DNA from: Lachnospiraceae bacterium
GTDB lineage: Bacteria; Bacillota; Clostridia; Lachnospirales; Lachnospiraceae
Assembly (NCBI GenBank): GCA_910575475.1
Contig: CAJTGD010000031.1
Span: 1-64,000 of the forward strand
Direction: 5' to 3'
Length of the DNA stretch: 64,000 bases
The translations under genes and the position numbers were made by a program. Position 1 is the stretch's first letter. Each line of letters starts with the position of its first letter. The notes beneath the pieces are model-generated. The model did not search any database. It was given only the letters and a program-made list of their open reading frames with translations, and was not told the DNA's origin. Below, one piece after another: positions 17,315 to 26,478 of the stretch.

Positions 17315-17497
17315 ATGATTAAAACATTCACAATTGAGACCGGACAAAAACTTACGGAAGAACAGCTTGCGGAAATCAGTGAAGCCAAAAAATATCCGAT
17401 TGTTTTTGATGATGACTGTCTAGAATTATCTCCTGCAATGATGAAAGCGTTTAAATGTGCTACTGTCCAACGGAGCCGTAGGAAAAATGCTCTTTAA
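17315..17497 (+). CDS. small protein, possible antitoxin-like
   Basis: A 60-residue protein: a TFTIETGQKLTEEQLAEI start, then a YPIVFDDDCLELSP motif and a basic end. Similar short proteins with a P-I-V-F-D-x-D-x-x-E-L-(S/T)-P motif are common in Lachnospiraceae and sometimes lie next to toxin-like genes, but no clear partner is adjacent. The ATG at 17315 follows GAGGAAAATT. Confidence 0.5.
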   Translation: MIKTFTIETGQKLTEEQLAEISEAKKYPIVFDDDCLELSPAMMKAFKCATVQRSRRKNAL

Positions 17498-17644
17498 TAG
17501 GATATGGGGATAAACTGATGTTCCTGCCTGCCATATTACAGGATGAAAGAGCAGTAGTGGGATAGCAGAGGGCAGTATTCATGGCAGTATCCCAGAAGCG
17601 ATTGAAAACCGCAGAAAATCAATATAAAAAATGAAGGAGATACA

Positions 17645-17863
17645 ATGAGAGGACAATTGATTCAGACAGAAGCAAGAGCTATTTTAAATCAAGGCATCAG
17701 TCAGGGTATCAGCATGGGCATTAGTCAAGGCATCAGTGAATGCAAAAAAGAAATAGCACTTAGGATGCTGAAAATGGGAAAGCTGACAATTGAGGAGATT
17801 GCGGAATACTCTGCCCTTAGCGTGGCAGAAGTAGAGCAGCTTGCGAACCCTCAGAGAATATAA
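17645..17863 (+). pseudogene. duplicated C-terminal fragment of the PD-(D/E)XK gene
   Basis: A 72-codon frame nearly identical to the last 65 codons of the gene at 16271. The DNA duplication runs from about 17645 to 17876 and matches 17006-17213, including the bases after the stop. It contains one extra 24-bp repeat unit (GISQGISM). It has GAAGGAG before its ATG, so it might be translated, but it lacks the nuclease region. Confidence 0.75.
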
Positions 17864-17897
17864 ACAGCAGGGAAACAAAATAGACTGAATTTCTGTG

Positions 17898-17939
17898 CCA
17901 TCTGGTGATAAGATTACCATAATCACCAGATGGTTTTTT
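17898..17939 (+). terminator. strong intrinsic terminator
   Basis: A perfect 12-bp stem (CCATCTGGTGAT with ATCACCAGATGG) and six T. It ends the plus-strand unit before the convergent SRAP gene. Confidence 0.85.
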
Positions 17940-18571
17940 CATGTCAGGAACAAACTCTGCTGCTCATATTCCTGTTCCCTCCAAAGCTTTGGCGGAATTT
18001 TATGAAGCGCGTATTCCGTGAACTTATCATCATAAACCCAGTCTTCCAGTTCACTCTCATCCAAAACCACCGGCATACGGTTATGGACAGGACTGACAGA
18101 AGCATTCGCCTGTGTGGTAAGAATCATAAAACGCTCCTCATTCTGGAACCGGTTATAGAAGCCAGCCATAAATAGAACCGGTCTGTCCTCTCTGAAAAAT
18201 GTTATCTTATTTTTATCAGAATCCCACTCGTAAAAATGCTTTGCCGGGATAATGCAGCGTCTGTGCCGCACACTGTCACAGAATGTCCTTCGTTCTAACG
18301 CAGTCTCCGCCCTGGCATTGATCAACAGCCCTTTCTTCTGATACTGCGGAAATCCCCAGTGCATTTCTTTCAGTTCCAATGCCAGTGAATTTTCAGCTGC
18401 AGGATCTGCTGATAACGGGTTTTTCTGCCGGCTATGGCAAGTCAGGATACCGGCAGACTGGGACGGGTAAATATCCCCTGTACGCATTTTCTGTATCCTC
18501 AGATCCACGCCGCGGATTACCCGTTCAATCTCTTTGGCTGTCCCCTCATCTACATAGAACCGTCCGCACAT
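17939..18571 (-). CDS. yedK: SRAP/HMCES-type DNA-protein crosslink protein
   Basis: A 210-residue SOS-response-associated peptidase (YedK/HMCES). These proteins covalently trap abasic sites in single-stranded DNA. Key residues are visible: the catalytic Cys2 (MCGRFYV), NARAET, FYEWD, and the histidine in HNRMP. Full family length. It is a single gene, convergent with the duplicated fragment. In an element that exposes single-stranded DNA it may protect it during transfer. Confidence 0.92.
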   Translation of the reverse strand: MCGRFYVDEGTAKEIERVIRGVDLRIQKMRTGDIYPSQSAGILTCHSRQKNPLSADPAAENSLALELKEMHWGFPQYQKKGLLINARAETALERRTFCDSVRHRRCIIPAKHFYEWDSDKNKITFFREDRPVLFMAGFYNRFQNEERFMILTTQANASVSPVHNRMPVVLDESELEDWVYDDKFTEYALHKIPPKLWREQEYEQQSLFLT

Positions 18572-18726
18572 AACTATCCTTTTCTTTCAAAAGTATCTCG
18601 CCATTTAATGTAAGTAGAAACCAAGTATAAACACAATTGTAATATAAAAAATTTCTCACAATAAGCTACGGGGAATTAATTCCTCTTTTGATTAAAAATA
18701 AGATTATGAATCTATGTAAATATCCC

Positions 18727-19701
18727 TTATGATAAACTTCGACCTGATTTTATATTTTCAATCTCTCTAATTAATTTATCTCTAATTCGATCCCAGCGGC
18801 TCTCATCTAAGGCTTTTAAACCAAACCATCCTGTCATTTGCTTTTTTATCTCATTTAAACTAAATTTAAATTGATCTCCATCAAATTTGATTCCTATTCT
18901 ATTTGGGTTAATTGCACCTTCTATTTTTTTATACTCAAATCCTGGTAGTAATATACTTCTATATTCTTTTTTCAATATCCATGTTGCTCCCATCTCATTA
19001 AGGCATGGGGCACTCTTATAATAATTGTCTGAAAGCATAAATAATACAATCAAATTCTTATCTGAATTATTAAACTCATTAGACAAATAATCATAGATGT
19101 CTTCTCCCCATTGAATTTGATATCCTTCTACGGAACTACAAAAAATACTTCCTTCCGGCATTCCCATTGATTCTAAAAATTCTACAAATGCCTTTACATA
19201 CTCTACATCATCTGTCGAATGACTAATAAATAATTTATTTTCATATTGTTTCATAGCTTCTCTACCACCAAATCCTTCTTCTGTATTTTTAGGGAATTCA
19301 ACCACTTTCATTTTAGGTTTCTCCCCTTTTCTAGCAGCATTTAATTCAGTTTTATAGTTTTCTTCCATATATTCCCATAATGCATCTCTGTCTAACATAT
19401 ATCGAATTGTTGCGCCTTTTATCAATTTTTTTATATCTATTGAATTACCACATAAATTGCAATAATTTGTTTTTTCAATCTCATCCTCTTCGAGGGTATC
19501 TGTTTCTTTACATTTTGGGCATATAAATGAATATTTAAAGCGTATAACGTGCTCTTCGTACAATATCCTTATTAACTCTGACACTTCATCTGTCGTCATT
19601 TCCAATTTTTTCGCCAATATGTCATCTGTCAAATTGTCACATTGCCGCAATGTTGTCTTCAGAACAAACAGTGCCAGTAATTGTATTTTCTTCTGATTCA
19701 T
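18727..19701 (-). CDS. TIR-domain protein with winged-helix and zinc ribbon
   Basis: A 324-residue protein. Residues 1-55 look like a winged helix (LTDDILAKKLEMTTDEVSEL). A zinc ribbon follows (CPKC at 61-64, CNLC at 81-84). Residues 156-255 form a TIR domain: KLFISHSTDD, then W-x-x-DIYDYL, and the catalytic-type glutamate in CLNEMGATW (E236). Bacterial TIR domains often cleave or cyclise NAD on phage infection. The start overlaps the upstream gene by 65 nt in another frame. AT-rich compared with the element backbone. Defence effector is the likely role, inferred from domain and context. Confidence 0.8.
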   Translation of the reverse strand: MNQKKIQLLALFVLKTTLRQCDNLTDDILAKKLEMTTDEVSELIRILYEEHVIRFKYSFICPKCKETDTLEEDEIEKTNYCNLCGNSIDIKKLIKGATIRYMLDRDALWEYMEENYKTELNAARKGEKPKMKVVEFPKNTEEGFGGREAMKQYENKLFISHSTDDVEYVKAFVEFLESMGMPEGSIFCSSVEGYQIQWGEDIYDYLSNEFNNSDKNLIVLFMLSDNYYKSAPCLNEMGATWILKKEYRSILLPGFEYKKIEGAINPNRIGIKFDGDQFKFSLNEIKKQMTGWFGLKALDESRWDRIRDKLIREIENIKSGRSLS

Positions 19702-20902
19702 ACTTTTTATACAACTCCCATATTCTACTGTAATCTTCCTTGGAATAATATCTGTTTTGTAATATGTGTATATTTAAAAATTGCCGATCTGATGCGTCAT
19801 ATTTTACAGAAAGTAATCCTTTTTCTTTAACAAACGTAACTACAATAGCAACAATACTTTCCACCAAATCTAATGAATTTCTAACACACATAAAAGTTTT
19901 TGCATCAAATATACATCGTACTCCCTTCTCACTAGTCAAAGAAGCAGTCAAATTATCCCTATCATTAAAACGTATTCTAGATATGTATTTATCTGTATTC
20001 TTTAGAAGAGTCGTGATAGGATTATCCTTTAGATAGTCATATAATGCCACCTGCTGAAGTAATTTATACATTTCCTCCTCAACATTAATAACGTCTGTAT
20101 TCATTATCATTTTTCCACTACTGAGTTCTGCATTTTGCAATGTAACTCCTACTAACAAATCATGTGCCAATTGAGACATATCTGCTTTTTTTGCTATAAT
20201 TTCTTCTATATTAGGCAGTTGTTTAAAGAAATCATCAAACAAAGCTTTACTCATCTTATAAAGCACGGACTGTGGATCTATTGTTATTGAACGAGTCTCA
20301 AAAGGTAACTTCTTACGAATTTTTTCATATACATAATCCAATTGTTCTGTTGGCGTATTATGCTCATCACCCTCTTCACGATTCCAAACTTTAATTGTCA
20401 TCGTTTTATTTACCAAATCGAAAGCAACTGGCAAATAAGAATATACATGTGCTTCTTGCTCCTCCTCTTTATTTTTAATTTTCATATTATAAACGAAAAG
20501 AATTTCCACACTTTTTATTACACCACTTAAAATAACTGTGCTCATTGCCGCTACTTTCAATTTATCATTATTACCTAATGTTGTTTCAAGTATACGATTA
20601 AAATTAAGTCCTAGACAATCATATCTTTCTATAAAATCCTTCCAATCACTTTCTCTTTTAATTTTCCTGACATTTTTTAATTCATAGAATCGTATAAGCC
20701 TTCTATACCCGTACATTAATTCAGGATATAAACAATCATTTACTTCTTGTCCACTAATCCTTCTCTCATCAATAACTTTACCTATCCATAAATGCAATTT
20801 CATTCCATACTCATCTTGAAGACGTACCACACCTTTAGTTTTTAAAAAATTCGTTATTTTTGAATCCCTAATATTATCAACTATTGCTTCTGTTACTGCC
20901 AT
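19637..20902 (-). CDS. unknown protein, partner of the TIR protein
   Basis: A 421-residue protein that I do not recognise. No signal peptide or clear membrane segment, no Walker or nuclease motif. It mixes helices and beta strands; residues 120-190 (VILSGVIKSVEILFVYN...AFDLVNKTMTIKVWN) look like a beta-rich domain. GAGG lies 8 nt before the ATG. It is the first gene of the two-gene unit, and its end overlaps the TIR gene by 65 nt, which suggests coupled translation. It may sense infection and control the TIR effector. Confidence 0.65.
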   Translation of the reverse strand: MAVTEAIVDNIRDSKITNFLKTKGVVRLQDEYGMKLHLWIGKVIDERRISGQEVNDCLYPELMYGYRRLIRFYELKNVRKIKRESDWKDFIERYDCLGLNFNRILETTLGNNDKLKVAAMSTVILSGVIKSVEILFVYNMKIKNKEEEQEAHVYSYLPVAFDLVNKTMTIKVWNREEGDEHNTPTEQLDYVYEKIRKKLPFETRSITIDPQSVLYKMSKALFDDFFKQLPNIEEIIAKKADMSQLAHDLLVGVTLQNAELSSGKMIMNTDVINVEEEMYKLLQQVALYDYLKDNPITTLLKNTDKYISRIRFNDRDNLTASLTSEKGVRCIFDAKTFMCVRNSLDLVESIVAIVVTFVKEKGLLSVKYDASDRQFLNIHILQNRYYSKEDYSRIWELYKKYESEENTITGTVCSEDNIAAM

Positions 20903-21181
20903 TTTCTTTACCTCTGGATTACAAAATATAGTGAAGATGCTGTTTAGTATACCACAAAATGTACTATAATTCTACTAATTTCAACACTTCAACACACAAT
21001 CCATACAATAATAATAAATGTTCACTGACTTCTCTCTGAAAGTCCTCCCCATCCCATATTCAGGTAAAATAGATGATAAATACCATCTATTATCATCCTC
21101 TCTACAAAAAAATTCCAGCAGGATCCAAAACCCTGGCCGGAATTTTCTTTTGCAGACCTGCACACATATAAAGCAGCACGT
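20903..21181. other. intergenic AT-rich region upstream of the TIR operon
   Basis: Holds the probable promoter of the TIR operon on the minus strand, with a TATACT box near 20950 but no convincing -35. Short plus- and minus-strand frames here have no ribosome sites. I see no RNA gene. Confidence 0.3.
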
Positions 21182-21487
21182 TCAAACGCATACATTTTGT
21201 TCTAATGATGATATTTCCCTGTAATATGGCTTCAGAATGATGTCTGCCTTTTCCAAAAAGTCCTTTCTGCGTGTACTCTCCTGGTAGACTTCCCACAACA
21301 CCTTATGTAAGTTCTCCATCTGGATGCCGCCACAGTGCCTTTCCAGCATTTTTACAAAGGGAAGCACCATAGTCTTACGGAAATCCTTTCCAAGTCGCAG
21401 GTTATCGCCTTCCAGACCATATACCTCCTGGATGCACTCCAGCACAATATCATAATCTGCCTCAAACCTCATAAGCACCTGATCCAT
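21182..21487 (-). CDS. small protein of unknown function
   Basis: A 101-residue helical protein (MDQVLMRFEADYDIVLEC start). I chose the ATG at 21487 because GGAGAGG lies directly upstream; an ATG 12 nt earlier would overlap that site. It follows the DUF5348-like gene by 35 nt on the same strand. No family recognised. Confidence 0.55.
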   Translation of the reverse strand: MDQVLMRFEADYDIVLECIQEVYGLEGDNLRLGKDFRKTMVLPFVKMLERHCGGIQMENLHKVLWEVYQESTRRKDFLEKADIILKPYYREISSLEQNVCV

Positions 21488-21522
21488 CGACCTCTCCATT
21501 TTGCAAATACCTGGACGCCCCT

Positions 21523-21744
21523 TTACATCCGGACAATCAGCCCGTCAAGGCTCATCCGGGGCAGTCCTGCCAGATACCATTCATCCCCCATCTCAATCCT
21601 GGCTGGGATCCAGGCATTGTCCACCTTCAGGTCAAAGCAGTCCCCACAGTGCAGCCCGCCGTAATACGAATCCAGACCGAACCGGATATCATACCGTCCG
21701 CTTTCCTTGTCATAGAACAATGCTCCTTCTCTTTTTTCACTCAT
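21523..21744 (-). CDS. DUF5348-like protein
   Basis: A 73-residue protein with the pattern GRYDIRFGLDSYYGGLHCG followed by W-I-P-A-R-I-E and WYLAGL, matching the DUF5348 type found in element cargo of Firmicutes. GAGGAGG lies 10 nt upstream of the ATG at 21744. Function unknown. Confidence 0.65.
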   Translation of the reverse strand: MSEKREGALFYDKESGRYDIRFGLDSYYGGLHCGDCFDLKVDNAWIPARIEMGDEWYLAGLPRMSLDGLIVRM

Positions 21745-21793
21745 AACGCTATTACCTCCTCTAAAAAATTTATCTTTCATATAAGTAATAGTG

Positions 21794-22456
21794 TCATTTT
21801 TTCTGAGATTGGAAAATTTCTGTATTTTTTTCAAAATATTTTTTCCGGTAGCGGTAAAAAGTAGTGTGAGATAAGCCTAATTCCCGTTTCAGCTCTGCCT
21901 GTGAGATCTCACCCGCAGCCACTCTCTGGTAGGCTTCAGAAAAATCCTCTTCTTTGATTGCCGGCGGCCGTCCATAGTCATCCCATTCTCCACGGAGCTT
22001 CTTCATGGCAATGCCTTCACGCTGGCGCTTTTCTTTCTTCTGAATCTCGGATTCGCTGATGGAGGCGTAAAGCTCCAGCATCATGTTATTAATCGTTTCC
22101 ATCATCAGGCGTGCCATGGAGTTGTCCATCTTAGACAGATCCATCAAAGTTGTAGGAAGCTCCAGTACCATCAGTCTGACATCCCTGCTCTGTAGTTTTC
22201 GGATTTGCTCCATCGTATCCCGTTTATTCCGGCCTAACCGGTCCAGCTCTGTTACAAGCAGGGTATCTCCCTCCCGAAGAACGTCTTCCACAAGAACCAC
22301 ATATCTCGGCCTGTTAAAATTCTTTCCCGTCTGCTGGTCTGTGAAAATATTCTCCAGTTCCAAGTCATGCTCCCTGCAAAACACCTGAATCTCATGAATG
22401 CCCCTGTCAAGATGCTGATCTCTCGTACTCGTCCTGTGGTAACCGTACACAGCCAT
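21794..22456 (-). CDS. serine recombinase (resolvase/invertase)
   Basis: A 220-residue small serine recombinase. The catalytic serine is in YGYHRTSTRDQ near the start. Then come TDQQTGKNFNRPRY, LLVTELDRLGRNKRD and the E helix. A C-terminal helix-turn-helix (SQAELKRELGLSHTTFYRYR) binds DNA. I chose the ATG at 22456, nine nt after GGGAGG; the open frame continues upstream. Palindromic sites lie just upstream, as in Tn3-type resolvase systems. It may resolve or invert part of the cargo. Confidence 0.88.
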   Translation of the reverse strand: MAVYGYHRTSTRDQHLDRGIHEIQVFCREHDLELENIFTDQQTGKNFNRPRYVVLVEDVLREGDTLLVTELDRLGRNKRDTMEQIRKLQSRDVRLMVLELPTTLMDLSKMDNSMARLMMETINNMMLELYASISESEIQKKEKRQREGIAMKKLRGEWDDYGRPPAIKEEDFSEAYQRVAAGEISQAELKRELGLSHTTFYRYRKKYFEKNTEIFQSQKK

Positions 22457-22482
22457 ATCTGCCATCCTCCCTCTGCGAAGTG

Positions 22483-22589
22483 TACCAAAATGTTCACACT
22501 TTTTCTGGCATATGCCAAAAGTGATCATGCATACATTTTGGTATAGGATTTCCGCCTGTTTTTTACTATGCCAAAAAGTATACTTTTTG
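22483..22589. repeat. candidate recombination (res-like) site with nested palindromes
   Basis: TACCAAAATGT (22483-22493) is repeated inverted at 22533-22543. Between them, GGCATATGCC lies in the larger dyad CACTTTT...AAAAGTG (22497-22523). A third palindrome, CAAAAAGTATACTTTTTG, spans 22572-22589. Three dyads ahead of a resolvase gene match the layout of a res site. Confidence 0.6.
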
Positions 22590-22691
22590 AAATATATCTT
22601 TACTGTCTCTGTACGTTCTGAAACAGAAAATCGCAACTGTATTTTAAGTACGCACAACATAGTTTTTCAGGCAGAAAATAATCCCAGGGAA

Positions 22692-23105
22692 TCACTCCTC
22701 TGGGATTACAAATTTATATCCTGCGCCTCTGACAGTCTGAATATATTCAGGATATCGTGAATCTGTTTCCAGCTTCTTCCGCAGGCTGCGTATTAAACAA
22801 TAAATAATATTATCTATATCCTCCTTAAATTTCCCTTCGTATACCGCATCATAAATCTGCTCCTTTGTACACACCCATCCAGGATGCTCTGTCAGAAACC
22901 GAAGTGCAAGAAACTCCTGATGGCTCAATGAAATCCGTTTATCCTTCCGATAAACTTCCTGCTCTTTTAACTGTATTTTTAAATCCTTAAAATACAATAC
23001 CGACTTTGGCATGATTTCAGTATATTCTACATTGTTTTCATTCCTGATGATAGACCGCACTTGATCCATGATTTGTTCTTCTGTGTCCAAAAATTTCAAA
23101 ATCAT
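22692..23105 (-). CDS. OmpR/PhoB-type winged-helix regulator without receiver
   Basis: A protein of about 137 residues (ATG at 23105; longer frames start up to 23210). The C-terminal 95 residues are a Trans_reg_C winged helix: LSHQEFLALRFLTEHPGWV, then DNIIYCLIRSLRKKLE and YIQTVRGAGYKF. The phospho-acceptor receiver domain is missing; the short N-terminal part does not look like one. No histidine kinase is adjacent. It may act as a stand-alone regulator of the cargo to its right. Confidence 0.7.
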   Translation of the reverse strand: MILKFLDTEEQIMDQVRSIIRNENNVEYTEIMPKSVLYFKDLKIQLKEQEVYRKDKRISLSHQEFLALRFLTEHPGWVCTKEQIYDAVYEGKFKEDIDNIIYCLIRSLRKKLETDSRYPEYIQTVRGAGYKFVIPEE

Positions 23106-23296
23106 AATCTTACCTATAACTATCACCTCTTTAAACCGATTAGGAATTTCAGCGAACATACTGTTCAACCCAAATACTGTATTTGGTAAGATAGTTTCTA
23201 ATATTCGCACATCTCCAAAAAGAGAGTTATCTTGTAAAAACTAATACCTGTCAAATAACTGTCCGGCATTTCAAGTATGGGGATTCCATTTATTTC

Positions 23297-24310
23297 TTAA
23301 TATGTTCCATTCCAAATAGCTTGAAATCCTGCCCGGGAATTATGCTCTTTCTCTTGCACATAAGAGCTTGCATATCCGGGCGCCTGCCTTGCCACATAAC
23401 CCGCAAAAATCGTCTCCCATGGCCGCATGATCTCCTGAAATCTGTCTACAGCCGCATCATAAGTGCTTTTATCATTCGGATCAATCTTAGAAAATGCCTC
23501 TGTAATCTCGGAAATCATCTTAGTATTGGAAGCAACCGGCTGCGTTCTGGTTCCACCGATATAGTATCCTTCCCACATGGGATTTTGTTTATCCGCTACT
23601 GCCAATTCTAAAAGAATCTTCGAAGTTTCCAGCGTCCTGTCTATCTTTTTTTCTACCGCTTCACTTAAAAATTTTTCCTGCTGTTCCGTCAGACCCAACC
23701 CCGATTTATGCACATACGCCCTTGCAATCCCTATGTTTGCATAAGTCATATAGGTGCCTGCACCTCCGGCGCCTAAAAATTTATCTATATATTCTCCCGT
23801 CTTTTGCATATTCATCAATTCTTTCCACGTCACCTCCATTCCGTCTACAGAAAGCTTTGTTTTGAGGTTATCCGGCGTATTGGAAATTCCTTTCGAGATA
23901 TTCTCCTTCATCTCTTTTACAAGGGCATTGATACCCCATACCGAACTCCGATCCGTGTTCAGAGTGCAGTGCACGTTACTCTCAAATGCAGCAGAATATG
24001 CTGTAAGTTCATCCTCACTGATCTGTCCTTTTGCATATTGTTCAAACACTCCGAAATACTGTTCCGTATTTCTTAAATAATGCCTATCTTCGGTATATAC
24101 CACCTTAATAGATCCTGTTTGGTATTTATTTGCCAATGAAATGGAATTTTCACTTTGCACATGTGTAATTTCCCAGCTATCTAATCTTTTTCCTTCTGAC
24201 AGCTTCATCCCTGTCAATGCACCCTTGCTTCCCTCGTTTTGCAATAGTCGAATGGACTTCTGCTCTGTATTTTGCACATTCCCATTATAAGAAACACCTG
24301 ATATATTCAT
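23297..24310 (-). CDS. unknown protein in the BlaI/M56 operon
   Basis: A 337-residue protein with no recognised family. GGAGG lies 10 nt before the ATG at 24310. No signal peptide. The N terminus (MNISGVSYNGNVQ) resembles the start of the adjacent coiled-coil protein in being short, polar and Asn-rich. A mainly helical body is interrupted by FLGAGGAGTYMTY. It follows the coiled-coil gene by about 95 nt and is probably co-transcribed with it. Confidence 0.55.
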   Translation of the reverse strand: MNISGVSYNGNVQNTEQKSIRLLQNEGSKGALTGMKLSEGKRLDSWEITHVQSENSISLANKYQTGSIKVVYTEDRHYLRNTEQYFGVFEQYAKGQISEDELTAYSAAFESNVHCTLNTDRSSVWGINALVKEMKENISKGISNTPDNLKTKLSVDGMEVTWKELMNMQKTGEYIDKFLGAGGAGTYMTYANIGIARAYVHKSGLGLTEQQEKFLSEAVEKKIDRTLETSKILLELAVADKQNPMWEGYYIGGTRTQPVASNTKMISEITEAFSKIDPNDKSTYDAAVDRFQEIMRPWETIFAGYVARQAPGYASSYVQEKEHNSRAGFQAIWNGTY

Positions 24311-24405
24311 AATCTTTATACCTCCAAAATTCAATTTTCAAACCATATAATCATTCGTCAATCTATTCTATTTATATATCGACTTAATTTAAGAAGTACA
24401 ACGCT

Positions 24406-25185
24406 TTACAGCCCTTGGGATTCTTCCTCCTCTCTGAGAACTGCCATATTATGTTCAGATCTATCCTGGAAAGCGATTGTTTCTTCTTTGTCCTCTTTTT
24501 CTTTAGAAATCACATCTTCATTCTGCTCCTCTGCCTTTTCCACTGTCTCCCCTATAATTTCCCCAATGTCTGATAGAAGTTCATTGGATTTCTGCTCTAA
24601 ATCGGCAAGCTGACCTTCCTTCTCCGTAATCATTTCTTTACTTGTCTCTTCCGATGGATCATGCAACTTATCCAGTTCAATCTCCGACTTCAAAACATGC
24701 GCTTCCCCATCGACCCTTGCCTTGACAGAACTAACCATCTCTGCTTTCTGCAAGCCTAAGGATAAATCCATTACGTTTGCAAGCCTTTCATTTTCAATCT
24801 CCTGCTCTGTCTTCGGTTCGTCTTTCTTTTTCTTCTCAGCCTGCTTCTCCATTTCCTTGGTCATAGCTTTGGAAATCTGATCCTCTATATCTTTAAGCTG
24901 TTTTTCATAGACCTCTAACTGGGATTTAATGGACTCCATAGACTTTCCCTCTTTTTTAGCAGAACTGATCAAAGAATCCTTCTGTTCCATGATATTCATT
25001 TTCTGTTTCATAAGCATCTCAATGAGACTCTCCCTCTTTCCCTGGGGTGAAATAAAAGCCACATCCTTACGGCCTTTCTCTGCAGAAGCATCCCCTATCT
25101 TCCCATTTTTCTGTACAGCACTTTGATTAATACGGTATACGTTAAAAATTTGGTTTTGTACTATGGGGTTAAAATTCAGTTTCAT
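24406..25185 (-). CDS. charged coiled-coil protein
   Basis: A 259-residue protein dominated by Lys and Glu. Residues 50-130 and 165-235 look like long coiled coils (KQLKDIEDQISKAMTKEMEK). No signal peptide or membrane segment. The N terminus MKLNFNPIVQNQIFN is non-polar and unlike the rest. A scaffold or regulated adaptor is possible. It follows the M56 peptidase gene by 39 nt. Confidence 0.55.
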   Translation of the reverse strand: MKLNFNPIVQNQIFNVYRINQSAVQKNGKIGDASAEKGRKDVAFISPQGKRESLIEMLMKQKMNIMEQKDSLISSAKKEGKSMESIKSQLEVYEKQLKDIEDQISKAMTKEMEKQAEKKKKDEPKTEQEIENERLANVMDLSLGLQKAEMVSSVKARVDGEAHVLKSEIELDKLHDPSEETSKEMITEKEGQLADLEQKSNELLSDIGEIIGETVEKAEEQNEDVISKEKEDKEETIAFQDRSEHNMAVLREEEESQGL

Positions 25186-25224
25186 AATAATATTCTCCTT
25201 TCTTGAATGACCAAACCTATGACA

Positions 25225-26478
25225 TCATGGTATCTGTTTCACAAGTGTGATCCAAAAATTATTTTCGCTGTTACTATAAGGTATCTGTAAAATTTCTTCT
25301 TTTCCACGGTAATCCACTTCCACGCAGTTTCCTCCTGAACTCATTTTCGGAATTTTAGAATATCCGCCAAATCCAAGCCAGAACTTTTTTCCCTCTACTC
25401 CATATTTCTCCAGAAGCTGATCCATGGCCACCCTATGAATCAGAACGCATGTATCATCCCAGGATAATGCACGGGCATATTCCTCACTGTCCAGAATGAC
25501 GATAGGGTCTTTATTATTCTCTTGCACTACGATATAATTCTCTTCCACATAACGCGGATAAGAACTATGTATGACCAGAAAGAACGCCCCGGCAAGCATC
25601 ATTGTACCAGCAACGCCCCATGCCACTGCTGCCGACTTTGGATATGGCCGAAAGACGGAAACCTTTAAAATCCGCTGCCGCAGCTTTCCATAATCTCCTT
25701 CTCCCGCAAAAGTCACAGCTACCCCTTCCCCATCTGCGCCAGATATTCCGTTTCCTAAAATCTGAATACTTTTTAAAAGTAACATACCATAATCATACGC
25801 ACTCTGCCCGCTTTTCTGAATAGTGATACAATCACAGATATCCTCAAAATCCTGCTGAAAATATTTCCTGCATATACCAAAAAATACATTCGGCCACAAC
25901 AGGATCTGCAGCAGATCCCATAGCAGATAGTACCACAAATGTCCCAGCCGGATGTGGTTATTTTCATGCATCAAGATGACTTCCAGCTCTTCTTTTTCCA
26001 GTTCCTTTTGCATTACCTCTGGCACCACAATATCCGGGCAAAACAAACCTACCGTAAACGGAGTTGTTGCCAGTTTATTGATCTTGACTTTCTGTCCGCA
26101 AATTTGAACACACTCCATTTGTTTCACAAATTTGACAAGCCTTTTCCTGCCTGAAAATAAAAAAACCGCACAAACTATCATTCCAAACAGATATCCATAT
26201 CTAACCCACCAACAATTTATACATGGTATATTCCAACAATCCAGCAGACGCCGAAAAAGGTCTTCCTCATAAATAATTTTAAGCTTACCCAGAAATGGGG
26301 TAAGCAATAATAATCCCCATGACATCCCTTTTAAAAAAATATTTTTTCTGAATAAAATCTCCCTTAAAAGAAAGATTAGTGGAAACAGAAAAAAAGAAAT
26401 CATGGCACATTGACCGAGCAACACTCCCAAATATGCAGTCGTGAAATCCAATGTCTCTAACATCAGGCTGTCAATCAT
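25225..26478 (-). CDS. BlaR1/MecR1-type M56 membrane metallopeptidase
   Basis: A 417-residue protein. Several membrane segments (about 15-40, 50-65, 95-110 and 300-320) surround a zinc peptidase domain with PFTVGLFCPDIVVP (140-153) and HENNH (171-175). In BlaR1 the protease acts after ligand sensing to remove the BlaI repressor. Here the extracellular penicillin-binding domain is absent and only a short C-terminal domain of about 95 residues follows the last membrane segment, so another signal is sensed. The start overlaps the BlaI-like gene by 4 nt. Confidence 0.85.
   Translation of the reverse strand: MIDSLMLETLDFTTAYLGVLLGQCAMISFFLFPLIFLLREILFRKNIFLKGMSWGLLLLTPFLGKLKIIYEEDLFRRLLDCWNIPCINCWWVRYGYLFGMIVCAVFLFSGRKRLVKFVKQMECVQICGQKVKINKLATTPFTVGLFCPDIVVPEVMQKELEKEELEVILMHENNHIRLGHLWYYLLWDLLQILLWPNVFFGICRKYFQQDFEDICDCITIQKSGQSAYDYGMLLLKSIQILGNGISGADGEGVAVTFAGEGDYGKLRQRILKVSVFRPYPKSAAVAWGVAGTMMLAGAFFLVIHSSYPRYVEENYIVVQENNKDPIVILDSEEYARALSWDDTCVLIHRVAMDQLLEKYGVEGKKFWLGFGGYSKIPKMSSGGNCVEVDYRGKEEILQIPYSNSENNFWITLVKQIP

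Noticed and set aside
19637-19701. Programmed -1 frameshift joining the unknown gene and the TIR gene
   Set aside because: The TIR frame is +1 relative to the upstream gene, and the run TATAAAAAGT is not a proper slippery heptamer. Overlap with coupled translation is simpler.
22457-22660. N-terminal extension of the serine recombinase
   Set aside because: The frame stays open over the palindromic sites, but the catalytic serine motif and ribosome site fit the start at 22456.
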